DNA of 64,000 nucleotides from contig NZ_CP010897.2 in the NCBI RefSeq assembly GCF_000934605.2, positions 5,084,001 to 5,148,000 on the forward strand. Direction: 5' to 3'. Made by a program: the position numbers and the translations under genes. This DNA is from Pandoraea vervacti (GTDB lineage: Bacteria > Pseudomonadota > Gammaproteobacteria > Burkholderiales > Burkholderiaceae). A model generated the notes under the pieces. It searched no databases, had not been told where the DNA came from, and worked only from the letters and a program-made list of their open reading frames with translations. Shown here piece by piece: positions 25,347 through 33,750 of the stretch (its first letter is position 1; every line of letters begins with the position of its first letter).

Positions 25347-27305
25347 TCAGGCGCGCTGCAACCCGAATCGCCTGAGCTTTCGGTACAGCGTGTTACGGCT
25401 CACGCCGAGACGTCGCGCCGCCGCACTGACCTGTCCATGGCAGGCGTCCAGCGCGGCGCGCAACGCCTGCCGCTCCGCGGCTTCCAGCGGCGCTTCGGGC
25501 GGCGCATCCGCCTCATTCGTTGCCCCCACCCGCGCAAGCTCGCCCGTCTCCATCACGGTCGGCGCGTCGCGCAGTGCGTCAGGCAACTCGTCGACGGTGA
25601 CGATACCGTTCTCGCTGAGCGCCACCAGCGTTCGGATCACGCTGCGCATCTGACGCACGTTCCCCGGCCACGCGTAATTGCACAGACGTGCCTGTGCAGC
25701 CTCCGTCACGTGGACCGCACCGCCTGCCCCCTGCGCGCACGCTTGCGCCAGTAGCCGCTCGATAAGGTCGACCTTGTCCTCGCGCTCGCGCAACGGTGGC
25801 ACCGTCACCTCCAGCCCGCTCAGACGATAAAACAGATCCTCGCGAAACTGGCGCTCGGCGATGCGCGCCGACAGATCGCGGTGCGTGGCGCTGAGCACGC
25901 GAATATCGAGCGGCACGGATTCCCCGCCGCCCAGCGGCGACACCCTGCGCTCCTCGAGCACGCGCAACAAACGCGTCTGCATGGCGAACGGCATGTCGCC
26001 GATCTCGTCCAGGAACAACGTGCCGCCGTTCGCCTGCCATAGCTTGCCGGTCATCCCTTCCTTGCGTGCACCCGTGAAACTGCCGCCAACGTAGCCGAAC
26101 AGTTCGCTCTCGATCAGCGACTCGGGTATGGCGGCGCAATTCAACGCCACGAACGGCCCGCCCGACCGCGCGCTCGACGCATGCACCGCGCGCGCAAAGA
26201 CCTCTTTGCCGCTGCCCGTTTCGCCGCGAATCAGCACGGGCACATCGTGCGCGAACACGCGGCACGCCCGGGAGAATTCGCGCGATAACGCCGGATCGGC
26301 GAAAGGTGCGGCCACCGACGCCGGCGGCGCCTTCGACGGCGTAGGCAGATCGCGCGTGCGGCGTGCAGCACGCGCCGGCGCCCGCAACATGGCCAGCAGC
26401 GAATCACCTGCGCTCGTGCGAATCGGCCAGCAAGCGCTCGGCGCGGGATGCGCTTGCGCGAGCAGCGTGTCGAGCGTCTGTGCAAACCATTGGTCCACGC
26501 GCGTGCCGACGATCTCATCGCGCGTTGCGCCAAGACAATTCAGCGCACTTTGATTCGCCGCCAGCACGCGCCCCGTATCGTCGAACGCGATCAAGGCTTG
26601 CGCGAAACCGCCAAGATGATCGGCCTGCTCCTGCAATTGCAGCAACCACTCGTCGCGATAGTGCTGAAAGAAATACTCGCTCTCCACGACCTTCGCCGTC
26701 AGATTGACGAGCGCGAGCGTGTGGAATTGGCTTTGACGGGTGACGTCGGCGGTTGTCGACGACACATCGATGACGGCAAGCAGTTCGCCCTGCGGCGCAA
26801 ACACCGGGCTTGCAGTACAGGTCAGCGGCGTATGACGCGCACGAAAGTGATCCTGCTGACAGATGATGACGGGCGCGCGCTCGACAGCGCATGTGCCGAT
26901 GCCATTCGTGCCCTCGCACGATTCGCTCCAGTCGGCGCCCGGCCACAAACCGGCACGATGGAAGTCGTCTCGCGTGCCGTCGTGCAAACGCGAATCCACG
27001 ATCACGCCGTCCGGCGCTGTGAGCAATACCGCCTGACGCGGATTCATCAACTGACGCTGCAAGCGCTCCAATACCGGCAGCGACACCGTACGCAACCGCT
27101 CCATGGCATGACGGCGATCGCGCAACTGTGAGGACGCCAGAACGCGCGGCGCCATGTGTGCGCCCGGATCGAGTGCGTGAGTGTCCAGACAACGTCGCCA
27201 TGAACTGGCGATATTCGGGTCCGTCGCGCCCGCGCCGGAGGACGCATGGCCCTGCACGACGTTCAGCACGCGACGCGCGTGCGCGGACTCAGTAATGGGT
27301 GGCAT
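25347..27305 (-). CDS. Sigma-54-dependent Fis-type activator, AcoR-like
   Basis: 652 residues from ATG 27305, chosen because GGGGGAGA lies just upstream; a reading 49 residues longer has no such site. The N-terminal sensor is GAF-like (about 60-215: SSWRRCLDTHALDP, DSRLHDG, NGIGTCAVERAPVIICQQDH) and a PAS-like part follows (IAFDDTGRVLAANQSAL). The AAA+ domain has Walker A GETGSGKE near residue 360, GSFTGA in place of the usual GAFTGA loop, and GGTLFLDEIGDMP. The C-terminal Fis helix-turn-helix is AAARRLGVSRNTLYRKLRR. AcoR-like proteins sense acetoin, acetaldehyde or alcohols. It is divergent from the aldehyde dehydrogenase gene it probably activates. Confidence 0.92.
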   Translation of the reverse strand: MPPITESAHARRVLNVVQGHASSGAGATDPNIASSWRRCLDTHALDPGAHMAPRVLASSQLRDRRHAMERLRTVSLPVLERLQRQLMNPRQAVLLTAPDGVIVDSRLHDGTRDDFHRAGLWPGADWSESCEGTNGIGTCAVERAPVIICQQDHFRARHTPLTCTASPVFAPQGELLAVIDVSSTTADVTRQSQFHTLALVNLTAKVVESEYFFQHYRDEWLLQLQEQADHLGGFAQALIAFDDTGRVLAANQSALNCLGATRDEIVGTRVDQWFAQTLDTLLAQAHPAPSACWPIRTSAGDSLLAMLRAPARAARRTRDLPTPSKAPPASVAAPFADPALSREFSRACRVFAHDVPVLIRGETGSGKEVFARAVHASSARSGGPFVALNCAAIPESLIESELFGYVGGSFTGARKEGMTGKLWQANGGTLFLDEIGDMPFAMQTRLLRVLEERRVSPLGGGESVPLDIRVLSATHRDLSARIAERQFREDLFYRLSGLEVTVPPLREREDKVDLIERLLAQACAQGAGGAVHVTEAAQARLCNYAWPGNVRQMRSVIRTLVALSENGIVTVDELPDALRDAPTVMETGELARVGATNEADAPPEAPLEAAERQALRAALDACHGQVSAAARRLGVSRNTLYRKLRRFGLQRA

Positions 27306-27432
27306 TGGTCGTCTCCCCCGTGCCGGATGTTCGTTGATCTCGTGGTCGTTCCCGAAGCATCTCCCATGGCGGGATCGTTTGCAATGCGCTGTGTCAATCG
27401 GAAGAAGCGAAGCGATTGGCGATACCCGAATC

Positions 27433-27483
27433 GTGTCACGTCCGTGAGACAAAAGGTGTCATCGTGTGAGACACCCGTGTCAC
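27433..27483. promoter_or_regulatory. Array of GTGTCAC/GTGAGAC half-sites, probable enhancer for the AcoR-like activator
   Basis: Five related half-sites, alternately inverted, occur within 51 bp: GTGTCAC (27433), GTGAGACA (27444), GTGTCA (27456), TGTGAGACAC (27465) and GTGTCAC (27477). They form overlapping dyads. They lie about 67-117 bp upstream of the -24/-12 promoter, the usual place for a sigma-54 activator, and also close to the activator's own start, allowing autoregulation. Confidence 0.7.
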
Positions 27484-27549
27484 GAATCCGGTACACGACG
27501 CGCTGCCCCATCGGGCGGGAATGCGCATGGCGACGCGTTTCGGTCGGGG

Positions 27550-27565
27550 TGGCCCGCGAATTGCT
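27550..27565 (+). promoter_or_regulatory. Sigma-54 (-24/-12) promoter of the aldehyde dehydrogenase gene
   Basis: TGGCCCGCGAATTGCT matches TGGCACG-N4-TTGCW at all fixed positions but one (A to C at position 5). GG and GC have the required spacing. The ATG of the dehydrogenase is 63 bp downstream. Confidence 0.82.
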
Positions 27566-27628
27566 TGGTGTCTCATGCGTGGCTGGCAAACGACCCGCCA
27601 CCGTCACAACAATACCCGGAGACACGAC

Positions 27629-29149
27629 ATGCGATACGCCCCACCCGGCACGCCCGGCGCCCTGCTGTCCCTGCAATCCCGTTACGAGAACTTCATCGAC
27701 GGCAAGTTCGTGCCGCCGGTCGAGGGACGCTATTTCATCAACACCTCGCCGGTCACCGGCGCGATCATCGGTGAATTCCCGCGCTCGAACGGCGCGGACA
27801 TCGAACTGGCGCTGAACGCCGCGCATGCCGCAGCGCCCAAGTGGGGAAGAACCTCCGTGCAGGCGCGTTCGCGCATTCTGCTGCAGATTGCCGAGCGTCT
27901 CGAATCGCAACTGGAACGCTTCGCCGTGGCGGAGACGTGGGACAACGGCAAACCCGTACGCGAGACGCTTGCCGCCGATCTGCCGCTGGCCGTCGACCAT
28001 TTCCGCTATTTCGCCGGATGCATTCGCGCGCAGGAAGGCACGGCCGCAGAGATCGACGAGCACACCGCCGCCTATCACTTCCATGAACCGCTGGGCGTCG
28101 TCGGCCAGATCATTCCGTGGAACTTCCCGCTGCTGATGGCCGCGTGGAAGCTGGCGCCGGCGCTCGCCGCAGGCAATTGCGTGGTGCTCAAGCCCGCCGA
28201 GCAAACGCCGTTGTCGATCACGCTGTTCGCCGAACTCGTGGCCGACCTGCTCCCACCGGGCGTGCTCAACGTCGTGCAGGGCTTCGGCAAGGAGGCGGGG
28301 GAAGCCCTCGCGACCAGCAAGCGCATCGCCAAGATCGCCTTCACGGGATCAACGCCTGTGGGCAATCACATCCTCACGCGGGCCGCCGCCAACCTGATTC
28401 CGAGCACCGTCGAACTGGGCGGCAAGTCGCCGAACCTCTTCTTCGAGGACATCATGCACGGCGAGCCCGAGTTCATCGAAAAGGCCGCCGAGGGCCTTGT
28501 GTTGGGCTTTCTGAATCAGGGCGAGGTTTGCACGTGTCCGTCACGCGCGCTCGTGCAGGAGTCGATCTACGCGCCGTTCATGGAAGTGGTAATGAAGCGT
28601 GTCGAGCGTATCAAGCGCGGCGACCCGCTCGATACCGAGACGGCGGTCGGCGCGCAGGCGTCGCAACAGCAGTTCGACAAGATCCTGACGTACCTCGATC
28701 TGGCGCGCCGCGAAGGCGCACAAGTGCTGACAGGCGGTGGCATCGAAATGCTGGACGGGCCGCTCGCCTCCGGCTATTACATCCAGCCGACCCTGCTCAA
28801 GGGCGAGAACAGCATGCGCGTGTTCCAGGAAGAAATCTTCGGGCCGGTGGTCGGCGTCACGACCTTCAAGGATGAAGCCGAAGCGCTCGCCATCGCCAAC
28901 GATACCGAGTTCGGCCTGGGGGCTGGTGTCTGGACACGCGACATCAATCGCGCCTATCGCATGGGCCGTGGGATTCAGGCCGGGCGCGTCTGGACCAACT
29001 GCTATCACCTCTATCCGGCCCACGCGGCGTTCGGCGGCTACAAAAAGTCGGGGATCGGGCGCGAGACCCACAAGATGATGCTCGGCCACTATCAGCAGAC
29101 GAAGAACCTGCTGGTGAGCTACGACGTCAACCCGCTGGGCTTCTTCTGA
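27629..29149 (+). CDS. NAD-dependent aldehyde dehydrogenase, ExaC/AcoD (acetaldehyde) type
   Basis: 506 residues from ATG 27629, the usual length and start region for this class (YENFIDGKFVPPVEGRYF). Conserved parts are the oxyanion Asn in IIPWNFPLLMAAWK, cofactor loop FTGSTPVGNH, general base Glu in TVELGGKSPN and nucleophile Cys in NQGEVCTCPSRAL. The CTC pair is characteristic of the ExaC/AldB/AcoD acetaldehyde branch. It oxidises acetaldehyde to acetate with NAD. With the downstream alcohol dehydrogenase it makes an ethanol-to-acetate route under the divergent activator. Confidence 0.94.
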   Translation: MRYAPPGTPGALLSLQSRYENFIDGKFVPPVEGRYFINTSPVTGAIIGEFPRSNGADIELALNAAHAAAPKWGRTSVQARSRILLQIAERLESQLERFAVAETWDNGKPVRETLAADLPLAVDHFRYFAGCIRAQEGTAAEIDEHTAAYHFHEPLGVVGQIIPWNFPLLMAAWKLAPALAAGNCVVLKPAEQTPLSITLFAELVADLLPPGVLNVVQGFGKEAGEALATSKRIAKIAFTGSTPVGNHILTRAAANLIPSTVELGGKSPNLFFEDIMHGEPEFIEKAAEGLVLGFLNQGEVCTCPSRALVQESIYAPFMEVVMKRVERIKRGDPLDTETAVGAQASQQQFDKILTYLDLARREGAQVLTGGGIEMLDGPLASGYYIQPTLLKGENSMRVFQEEIFGPVVGVTTFKDEAEALAIANDTEFGLGAGVWTRDINRAYRMGRGIQAGRVWTNCYHLYPAHAAFGGYKKSGIGRETHKMMLGHYQQTKNLLVSYDVNPLGFF

Positions 29150-29372
29150 GCGCTTGCCGCCAGAAGGCGAGCGCGTCCGGCAAGCGAGACCGACGCGCCT
29201 CGCTTGTCGAGTCCTTACTCTAGACCTGCGAGACCTTGTGGCAGATCAAAGACGCGTCGCACGGCGAGTGCGATGCTGTCTTTGATGCATGCAAAAGATG
29301 TTTCTGAGGCCCCGCTGCTGCGCATCCCGCGCGCGCGGAGCGCCCCCGACAGAACAGATAAGGAGCATGACC

Positions 29373-30521
29373 ATGAGCACGACTTTCTTCATCCCCGCCG
29401 TCAACATGATGGGCATTGGCAGTCTCGACGAAGCGATTGCCGCCCTGCGTCAATACCATTTCCGCCGCGCGCTGATCGTGACCGACGCGGGACTTGCCAA
29501 GGCAGGTGTCGCCGAGAAGGTGACCAGGCTGCTGGCGCAGCAAGACATTCAATCGGTAGTGTTCGACGGCGCCAAGCCGAACCCGACGGTGGCCAACGTC
29601 GAAGCGGGCCTCGCAATCCTCAGGCAAAGCGACTGCGACTTCGTGATTTCCCTCGGTGGCGGATCTCCGCATGACTGCGCGAAGGGCATTGCCTTGTGTG
29701 CGACCAACGGCGGTCACATCTCCGATTACGAAGGCGTCGATCAGTCGAAGAAGCCGCAATTGCCGCTCGTCGCCATCAACACGACGGCCGGCACCGCGAG
29801 CGAAATGACGCGTTTTTGCATCATCACGGACGAAAAACGTCATGTGAAGATGGCCATCGTCGACCGGAACGTCACGCCGTTGCTGTCGGTCAACGATCCG
29901 GCACTCATGGCTGCCATGCCGAAGGGCCTGACCGCCGCGACCGGCATGGACGCCCTCACGCACGCCACCGAAGCGTATGTGTCGACGGCGGCGACGCCCA
30001 TCACCGATGCGTGCGCGCTCAAGGCGGTAACGCTGATCTCGCAGAACCTGCGTCGGGCGGTTTCGCATGGCGACGACATGACGGCGCGCGAGAACATGGC
30101 GTATGCGCAATTCCTGGCGGGCATGGCGTTCAACAACGCATCGCTGGGTTACGTCCATGCCATGGCGCATCAGCTCGGCGGGTTCTATGACTTGCCGCAC
30201 GGTGTGTGCAATGCCGTCCTGCTGCCGCATGTCGAGGAGTTCAACGCAAGCACGAGTGCCGGACGCCTGAAGGACATTGCACAGGCGATGGGCGAGAAGG
30301 TCGAGGGCTTGAGCGACGAGGAAGGCGCAAAGGTCGCGATTGCGGCGATCCGCCGGTTGTCGAAGGATATCGGTATTCCGTCGGGACTGGCCGAACTGGG
30401 TGCGAAGGAAGCCGACGTGCCCACGCTTGCGGCGAACGCGATGCAGGACGCGTGTGGCCTCACGAACCCGCGCCGCGCCGAACAGGCGGAAATCGAAGCG
30501 ATTTTCCGTCGGGCGTTTTGA
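29373..30521 (+). CDS. Iron-containing (group III) alcohol dehydrogenase
   Basis: 382 residues from ATG 29373, chosen because AAGGAG lies 7 bases before it. NAD-binding GGGSPHDCAKGIAL, the NTTAGTASEMTRFCII block and metal ligands in GMDALTHATEAYVS and HAMAHQLGGFYDLPHG are all present. The closest named families are YiaY/EutG/AdhB-type enzymes that interconvert primary alcohols and aldehydes. It lies 223 bp after the aldehyde dehydrogenase, with no second -24/-12 promoter recognised, and ends before a strong terminator. Confidence 0.94.
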   Translation: MSTTFFIPAVNMMGIGSLDEAIAALRQYHFRRALIVTDAGLAKAGVAEKVTRLLAQQDIQSVVFDGAKPNPTVANVEAGLAILRQSDCDFVISLGGGSPHDCAKGIALCATNGGHISDYEGVDQSKKPQLPLVAINTTAGTASEMTRFCIITDEKRHVKMAIVDRNVTPLLSVNDPALMAAMPKGLTAATGMDALTHATEAYVSTAATPITDACALKAVTLISQNLRRAVSHGDDMTARENMAYAQFLAGMAFNNASLGYVHAMAHQLGGFYDLPHGVCNAVLLPHVEEFNASTSAGRLKDIAQAMGEKVEGLSDEEGAKVAIAAIRRLSKDIGIPSGLAELGAKEADVPTLAANAMQDACGLTNPRRAEQAEIEAIFRRAF

Positions 30522-30573
30522 TGAGGTGCGGCATCGGTGCGACTAATGGTCTTTAGTCGCGTCGAAGCGCCTG

Positions 30574-30607
30574 GAGGTTAAGAGGTCAAGAGGTCAAGAG
30601 GTCAAGG
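30574..30607. repeat. Tandem 8-bp repeat AGAGGTCA
   Basis: About four copies of an AGAGGTCA unit directly abut the terminator stem. Non-coding and of no recognised function; possibly replication slippage. Confidence 0.8.
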
Positions 30608-30644
30608 GGTTACGGAGAGATATCGCTCCGTAACCCCTTTTTTT
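30604..30644 (+). terminator. Terminator after the alcohol dehydrogenase gene
   Basis: A 14-bp stem (AAGGGGTTACGGAG at 30604-30617, complement at 30626-30639), 8-base loop and seven T. It ends the dehydrogenase transcript and separates it from the convergent lipoprotein gene. Confidence 0.94.
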
Positions 30645-30659
30645 ACGACGATGTGCCGA

Positions 30660-31193
30660 TCAGCGCGTCGTCATGCCGACAGGCGGTTGTTGACGTTGAA
30701 TCGTATTCACCGTCACACCTGCAAGCGTGGCGATACCGTTCGCAACGTCGGAGCCGACGTTTTCCGCGACCAGACTAATACCGTTGATGGACGAGCGCGC
30801 GGTATCTTCCACGGTGTAGGTCTTGCCCGACACATCCACGCGAGCCTTGATGTGGTCTCCACCCGCTAGAAAACCCAGCATGACGCGGGCGACGGCTGAA
30901 CGGGTGCTGTATTCCTCGACGGTAATTTTCACCGGGACCCCATTGGCGGAGACCAGCATACCGTTTTTGTCAGCCTGCTTCTTGAACGCGTCGATTACCC
31001 CTGACTTCACCTCGTCGTCGATAGTGTGACCGTTCGATTCGATGGTCGGCAGCGCAACCCCTTGTTTCAGGGTTGCAGCAAGAGCCGGATCGACGCCACG
31101 CGAGGAATCCGGCCCCGAAGACGTCGAAGCGCACCCGGTCAATGCGAGAATCATGCTCACCACCGCCGAGCGTGAGAAATTACGTACGTTCAT
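30660..31193 (-). CDS. Small predicted lipoprotein, function unknown
   Basis: 177 residues. The signal peptide MNVRNFSRSAVVSMILALTG ends in LTGC, so lipidation at Cys21 is likely. The mature part has an alpha/beta pattern with GVIDAFKKQADKNGM, PVKITVEEYSTRSAVARVM, GGDHIKARVDVSGKTYTVED and AENVGSDVANGIATLAG. It resembles DUF4410-type outer-membrane lipoproteins of beta- and gamma-proteobacteria, but I am not certain. It is transcribed toward the alcohol dehydrogenase terminator and has no operon partner. Confidence 0.78.
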   Translation of the reverse strand: MNVRNFSRSAVVSMILALTGCASTSSGPDSSRGVDPALAATLKQGVALPTIESNGHTIDDEVKSGVIDAFKKQADKNGMLVSANGVPVKITVEEYSTRSAVARVMLGFLAGGDHIKARVDVSGKTYTVEDTARSSINGISLVAENVGSDVANGIATLAGVTVNTIQRQQPPVGMTTR

Positions 31194-31511
31194 GCTGTTA
31201 CCCCTTTTCTGGATTTATAAGAGTGCCGGTTGGCAGCCACCGAAACATACGGCGCAGTGCAATTCGGTCTTGTACTCCCCGGAAGACCGCACGAACGCGC
31301 GACTTTGGAAGCGGTGGCGGCACCACCGGAATTCCCGACCATTGAGAAACGGTCGAGACAAGCATTACGGAAAGGGGAAGAGTTTTCTTTAGGTTACCGA
31401 CACACTTTTTCGCTAATTCCGGAATTCTCGAGGTAATAAGGACGAAAGGAGTGAAATGCAAAAGGGCCGCGTAAATCACGCGGCCCTCCGGCCATTCACG
31501 CAACGCGCCGA
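31194..31511. other. Intergenic region between lipoprotein and MFS genes
   Basis: No gene supported. The stretch 31370-31445 is relatively AT-rich and probably holds the lipoprotein promoter. A terminator for the MFS gene lies at its right end. Confidence 0.45.
31458..31486 (-). terminator. Terminator of the minus-strand MFS gene
   Basis: Eight-bp stem GGGCCGCG/CGCGGCCC with a 7-base loop. Read on the minus strand it is followed by TTTT. It lies 26 bp beyond the MFS stop. Confidence 0.8.
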
Positions 31512-32870
31512 TCAAGCCATCGCCTGCGCGCCTGACGGTGCTTCCCGGCGACGGATTCGCCACCAGATCAGCACGGCGACGAAGGCTTCGAGCGCCGCCA
31601 CGATCCACAGGCCGCCGTTGAAGCTGCCCGTGGCGTCCTTCACGAGACCGAGCAGGTAGGGCGAGCCGAATCCGGCCAGATTCGCCACCGAGTTGATGAA
31701 CGCGACGCCCATCGCTGCGGCACCGCCTGCGAGGTAGGCATTCGGCAACTGCCAGAACACCGGAATGGCGCCCATCGTGCCCGAGACGGCAACAGCAAGA
31801 CAAAGAAACGCCGCCACGCCGTTGTTTCCGGCAAAGAGACCCACACCCGCGAGCCCGCACGCCCCCACGAACACCGGAATGGCGCAGTGCACGCGCGCCT
31901 CGCGTCGCTTGTCCGCGCTGTAGCCGATGGCGATCTGGAAGATCGCGCCGAATACGTACATCACCCCGACCAGCAACCCGATATGCAGCGGGTTGGTCGG
32001 CCCCAGAGCACGAACGATGGTCGGCGCAAAGAACGAGAGTGTCGCGTTCGCGGCCACGATCCCGAAATAGATCCCCGTGAGCAGCCAGAGCTTCGGGCTG
32101 CGCACCGCCAGCAGGAAACTGTGCTCGCGCTTTCCCGCGCTCTTGCGATCGGCATCCAGGTCGGCTTGCAGCAAACGCTTCTCCTGCGCCGACAACCAGC
32201 TCGCCTGCTCCGGCTTGTCGACGAGGAACCACACGGCCAGCACGCCGGCGAGCACGGTCGGCCCGCCTTCGAGCAGGAACAGCCACTGCCACCCCGCCCA
32301 GCCGTTCACGCCGTGCATGCCGTTAAGGATCGCGCCTGCCAGCGGCGCACCCACCACGGAAGAGACCGCCGACGCGGAGATGAACCACGCGAACGCCTTG
32401 GCGCGTCGGTGCGCCGGAAACCAGAACGTCAGATAGAGCAGCACGCCCGGCTGAAAACCCGCCTCGAACGCGCCCAACAGGAAACGCATGACATAGAAGT
32501 AGGCCGGCGAGTGCGTGAACATCATCAACACGCAGATCGTCCCCCAGCCCAGTGTGATACGCGCGAGCGTGCGACGTGCGCCAATGCGCAGCAGCAACCA
32601 GTTGCTCGGAATTTCCAGAAAGAAGTAGCCAAGAAAGAAGATGCCCGCGCCGATGCCGTAGACGGTCTCGCTAAAGCCCAGATCCTGCTGCATTTGCAGC
32701 TTCGCGAAGCCGACGTTGACGCGGTCGATCCACGCGAGCATCCACAAGATGAAGATGAACGGAATAATCCGCCACATGATCTTCCGGTAGATCGGATCGA
32801 GCATTTGCTCGGACGGATTGGCGAACGCGTGGCTCGCATCACCAGCGAGCGAGGGTGGCGATTGTTGCAT
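31512..32870 (-). CDS. MFS transporter, anion:cation symporter (tartrate/phthalate-like)
   Basis: 452 residues from ATG 32870, chosen over an upstream start at 32903 because GGGAGGAG sits 5 bases before it. Twelve membrane segments are visible, with RIIPFIFILWMLAWIDRVNV, GFAKLQMQQDLG and YGIGAGIFFLGYFFLEIPSN, which are hallmarks of the ACS family that carries small organic acids such as tartrate, galactonate or phthalates. It is preceded by the Asp/Glu-racemase-like gene (173 bp), so it may import that enzyme's substrate. Confidence 0.9.
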   Translation of the reverse strand: MQQSPPSLAGDASHAFANPSEQMLDPIYRKIMWRIIPFIFILWMLAWIDRVNVGFAKLQMQQDLGFSETVYGIGAGIFFLGYFFLEIPSNWLLLRIGARRTLARITLGWGTICVLMMFTHSPAYFYVMRFLLGAFEAGFQPGVLLYLTFWFPAHRRAKAFAWFISASAVSSVVGAPLAGAILNGMHGVNGWAGWQWLFLLEGGPTVLAGVLAVWFLVDKPEQASWLSAQEKRLLQADLDADRKSAGKREHSFLLAVRSPKLWLLTGIYFGIVAANATLSFFAPTIVRALGPTNPLHIGLLVGVMYVFGAIFQIAIGYSADKRREARVHCAIPVFVGACGLAGVGLFAGNNGVAAFLCLAVAVSGTMGAIPVFWQLPNAYLAGGAAAMGVAFINSVANLAGFGSPYLLGLVKDATGSFNGGLWIVAALEAFVAVLIWWRIRRREAPSGAQAMA

Positions 32871-33043
32871 TTCAACTCCTCCCGGAGTGACGTGGGTCGG
32901 CATACGTCATGGTCGTTCTGACTTCGATGTCGATATTGACGTCGGTGTTGACGTAGGTATTGGTACGGGGACTGATACTGAAACGATTAGCAAGGCCGAC
33001 AACGACAGTGCGCGAGCGCCGACGCGATCGACCTGAATTGACT

Positions 33044-33721
33044 TCAGGCGGCTTCACCGAGACGCATCGCCTGAAGCAGCGCGCGACATGCTGCCGGCAC
33101 GGGCCCGATCACGGGAATCGAGAAGCGCTCGCATAGCGCCTGCGCCGCCTCCCCGAGCGGTCCACCGCCGATCACGACGGCTTGCGCACCGTCCTGTCGA
33201 ATACACGCCTGCACAGCATCGGCGAGACGGTTTTCCAACTGCGACGGCACATCACCCAACGCAATCGGATCGCCCGTCGTGAAACGCGCGCCGGTAAAGG
33301 TTGCACCGAGACCGAGCTTGCGCACGTTCGACGCAATCGAGTTCGCGAGCCGGGGCGTCGTCGTGGCGATACCGAACCGTCGACCGCCTGCGCCCGCCTC
33401 GCGCACGGATGTCGCGCCGATCCCCACGACTGGCACGTCCAGGCGCGCGCGCAGCGCCTCGATGCCCGGATCGCCGAACGCGCCGACGATCACGCCGTCT
33501 GCCTGCGCCGCGAGCGCCACGATTTGCGGATCGTTCACGGCGTCCGCCGCGCCTGCCAGATCCTGCTCATTGACGATCATCGGCGCGCCGCGCGCCACCG
33601 TCGCACCGACAACGGTCGGCGGCGACGCCATCGCGCTGGCGAGATACGAACGGGCAATGTCGACCATCATTTGCGTCGTTGCCGTCGATGTATTGGGATT
33701 GATGAGCAGGATCTGAGTCAT
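33044..33721 (-). CDS. Asp/Glu racemase superfamily protein (hydantoin/allantoin racemase-like) without catalytic cysteines
   Basis: 225 residues. The N-terminus ILLINPNTSTATTQ and GAFGDPGIEALRARLDVPVVG clearly place it with hydantoin/allantoin racemases. Active relatives carry one Cys in the xCFGDPG or CWGDPG loop and another in LGCAGM. Here these read GAFGDPG (Ala81) and IGGGPLG (Gly186), so the normal two-base mechanism is lost. The remaining Cys residues (near 173 and 196) lie elsewhere. It could be a lyase, an isomerase with another mechanism or a binding protein. It lies 29 bp after an MFS gene on the same strand, probably one operon. Confidence 0.85.
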   Translation of the reverse strand: MTQILLINPNTSTATTQMMVDIARSYLASAMASPPTVVGATVARGAPMIVNEQDLAGAADAVNDPQIVALAAQADGVIVGAFGDPGIEALRARLDVPVVGIGATSVREAGAGGRRFGIATTTPRLANSIASNVRKLGLGATFTGARFTTGDPIALGDVPSQLENRLADAVQACIRQDGAQAVVIGGGPLGEAAQALCERFSIPVIGPVPAACRALLQAMRLGEAA

Positions 33722-33750
33722 GGAAATGCCAAGTCGAAAAATTTCGGAAA

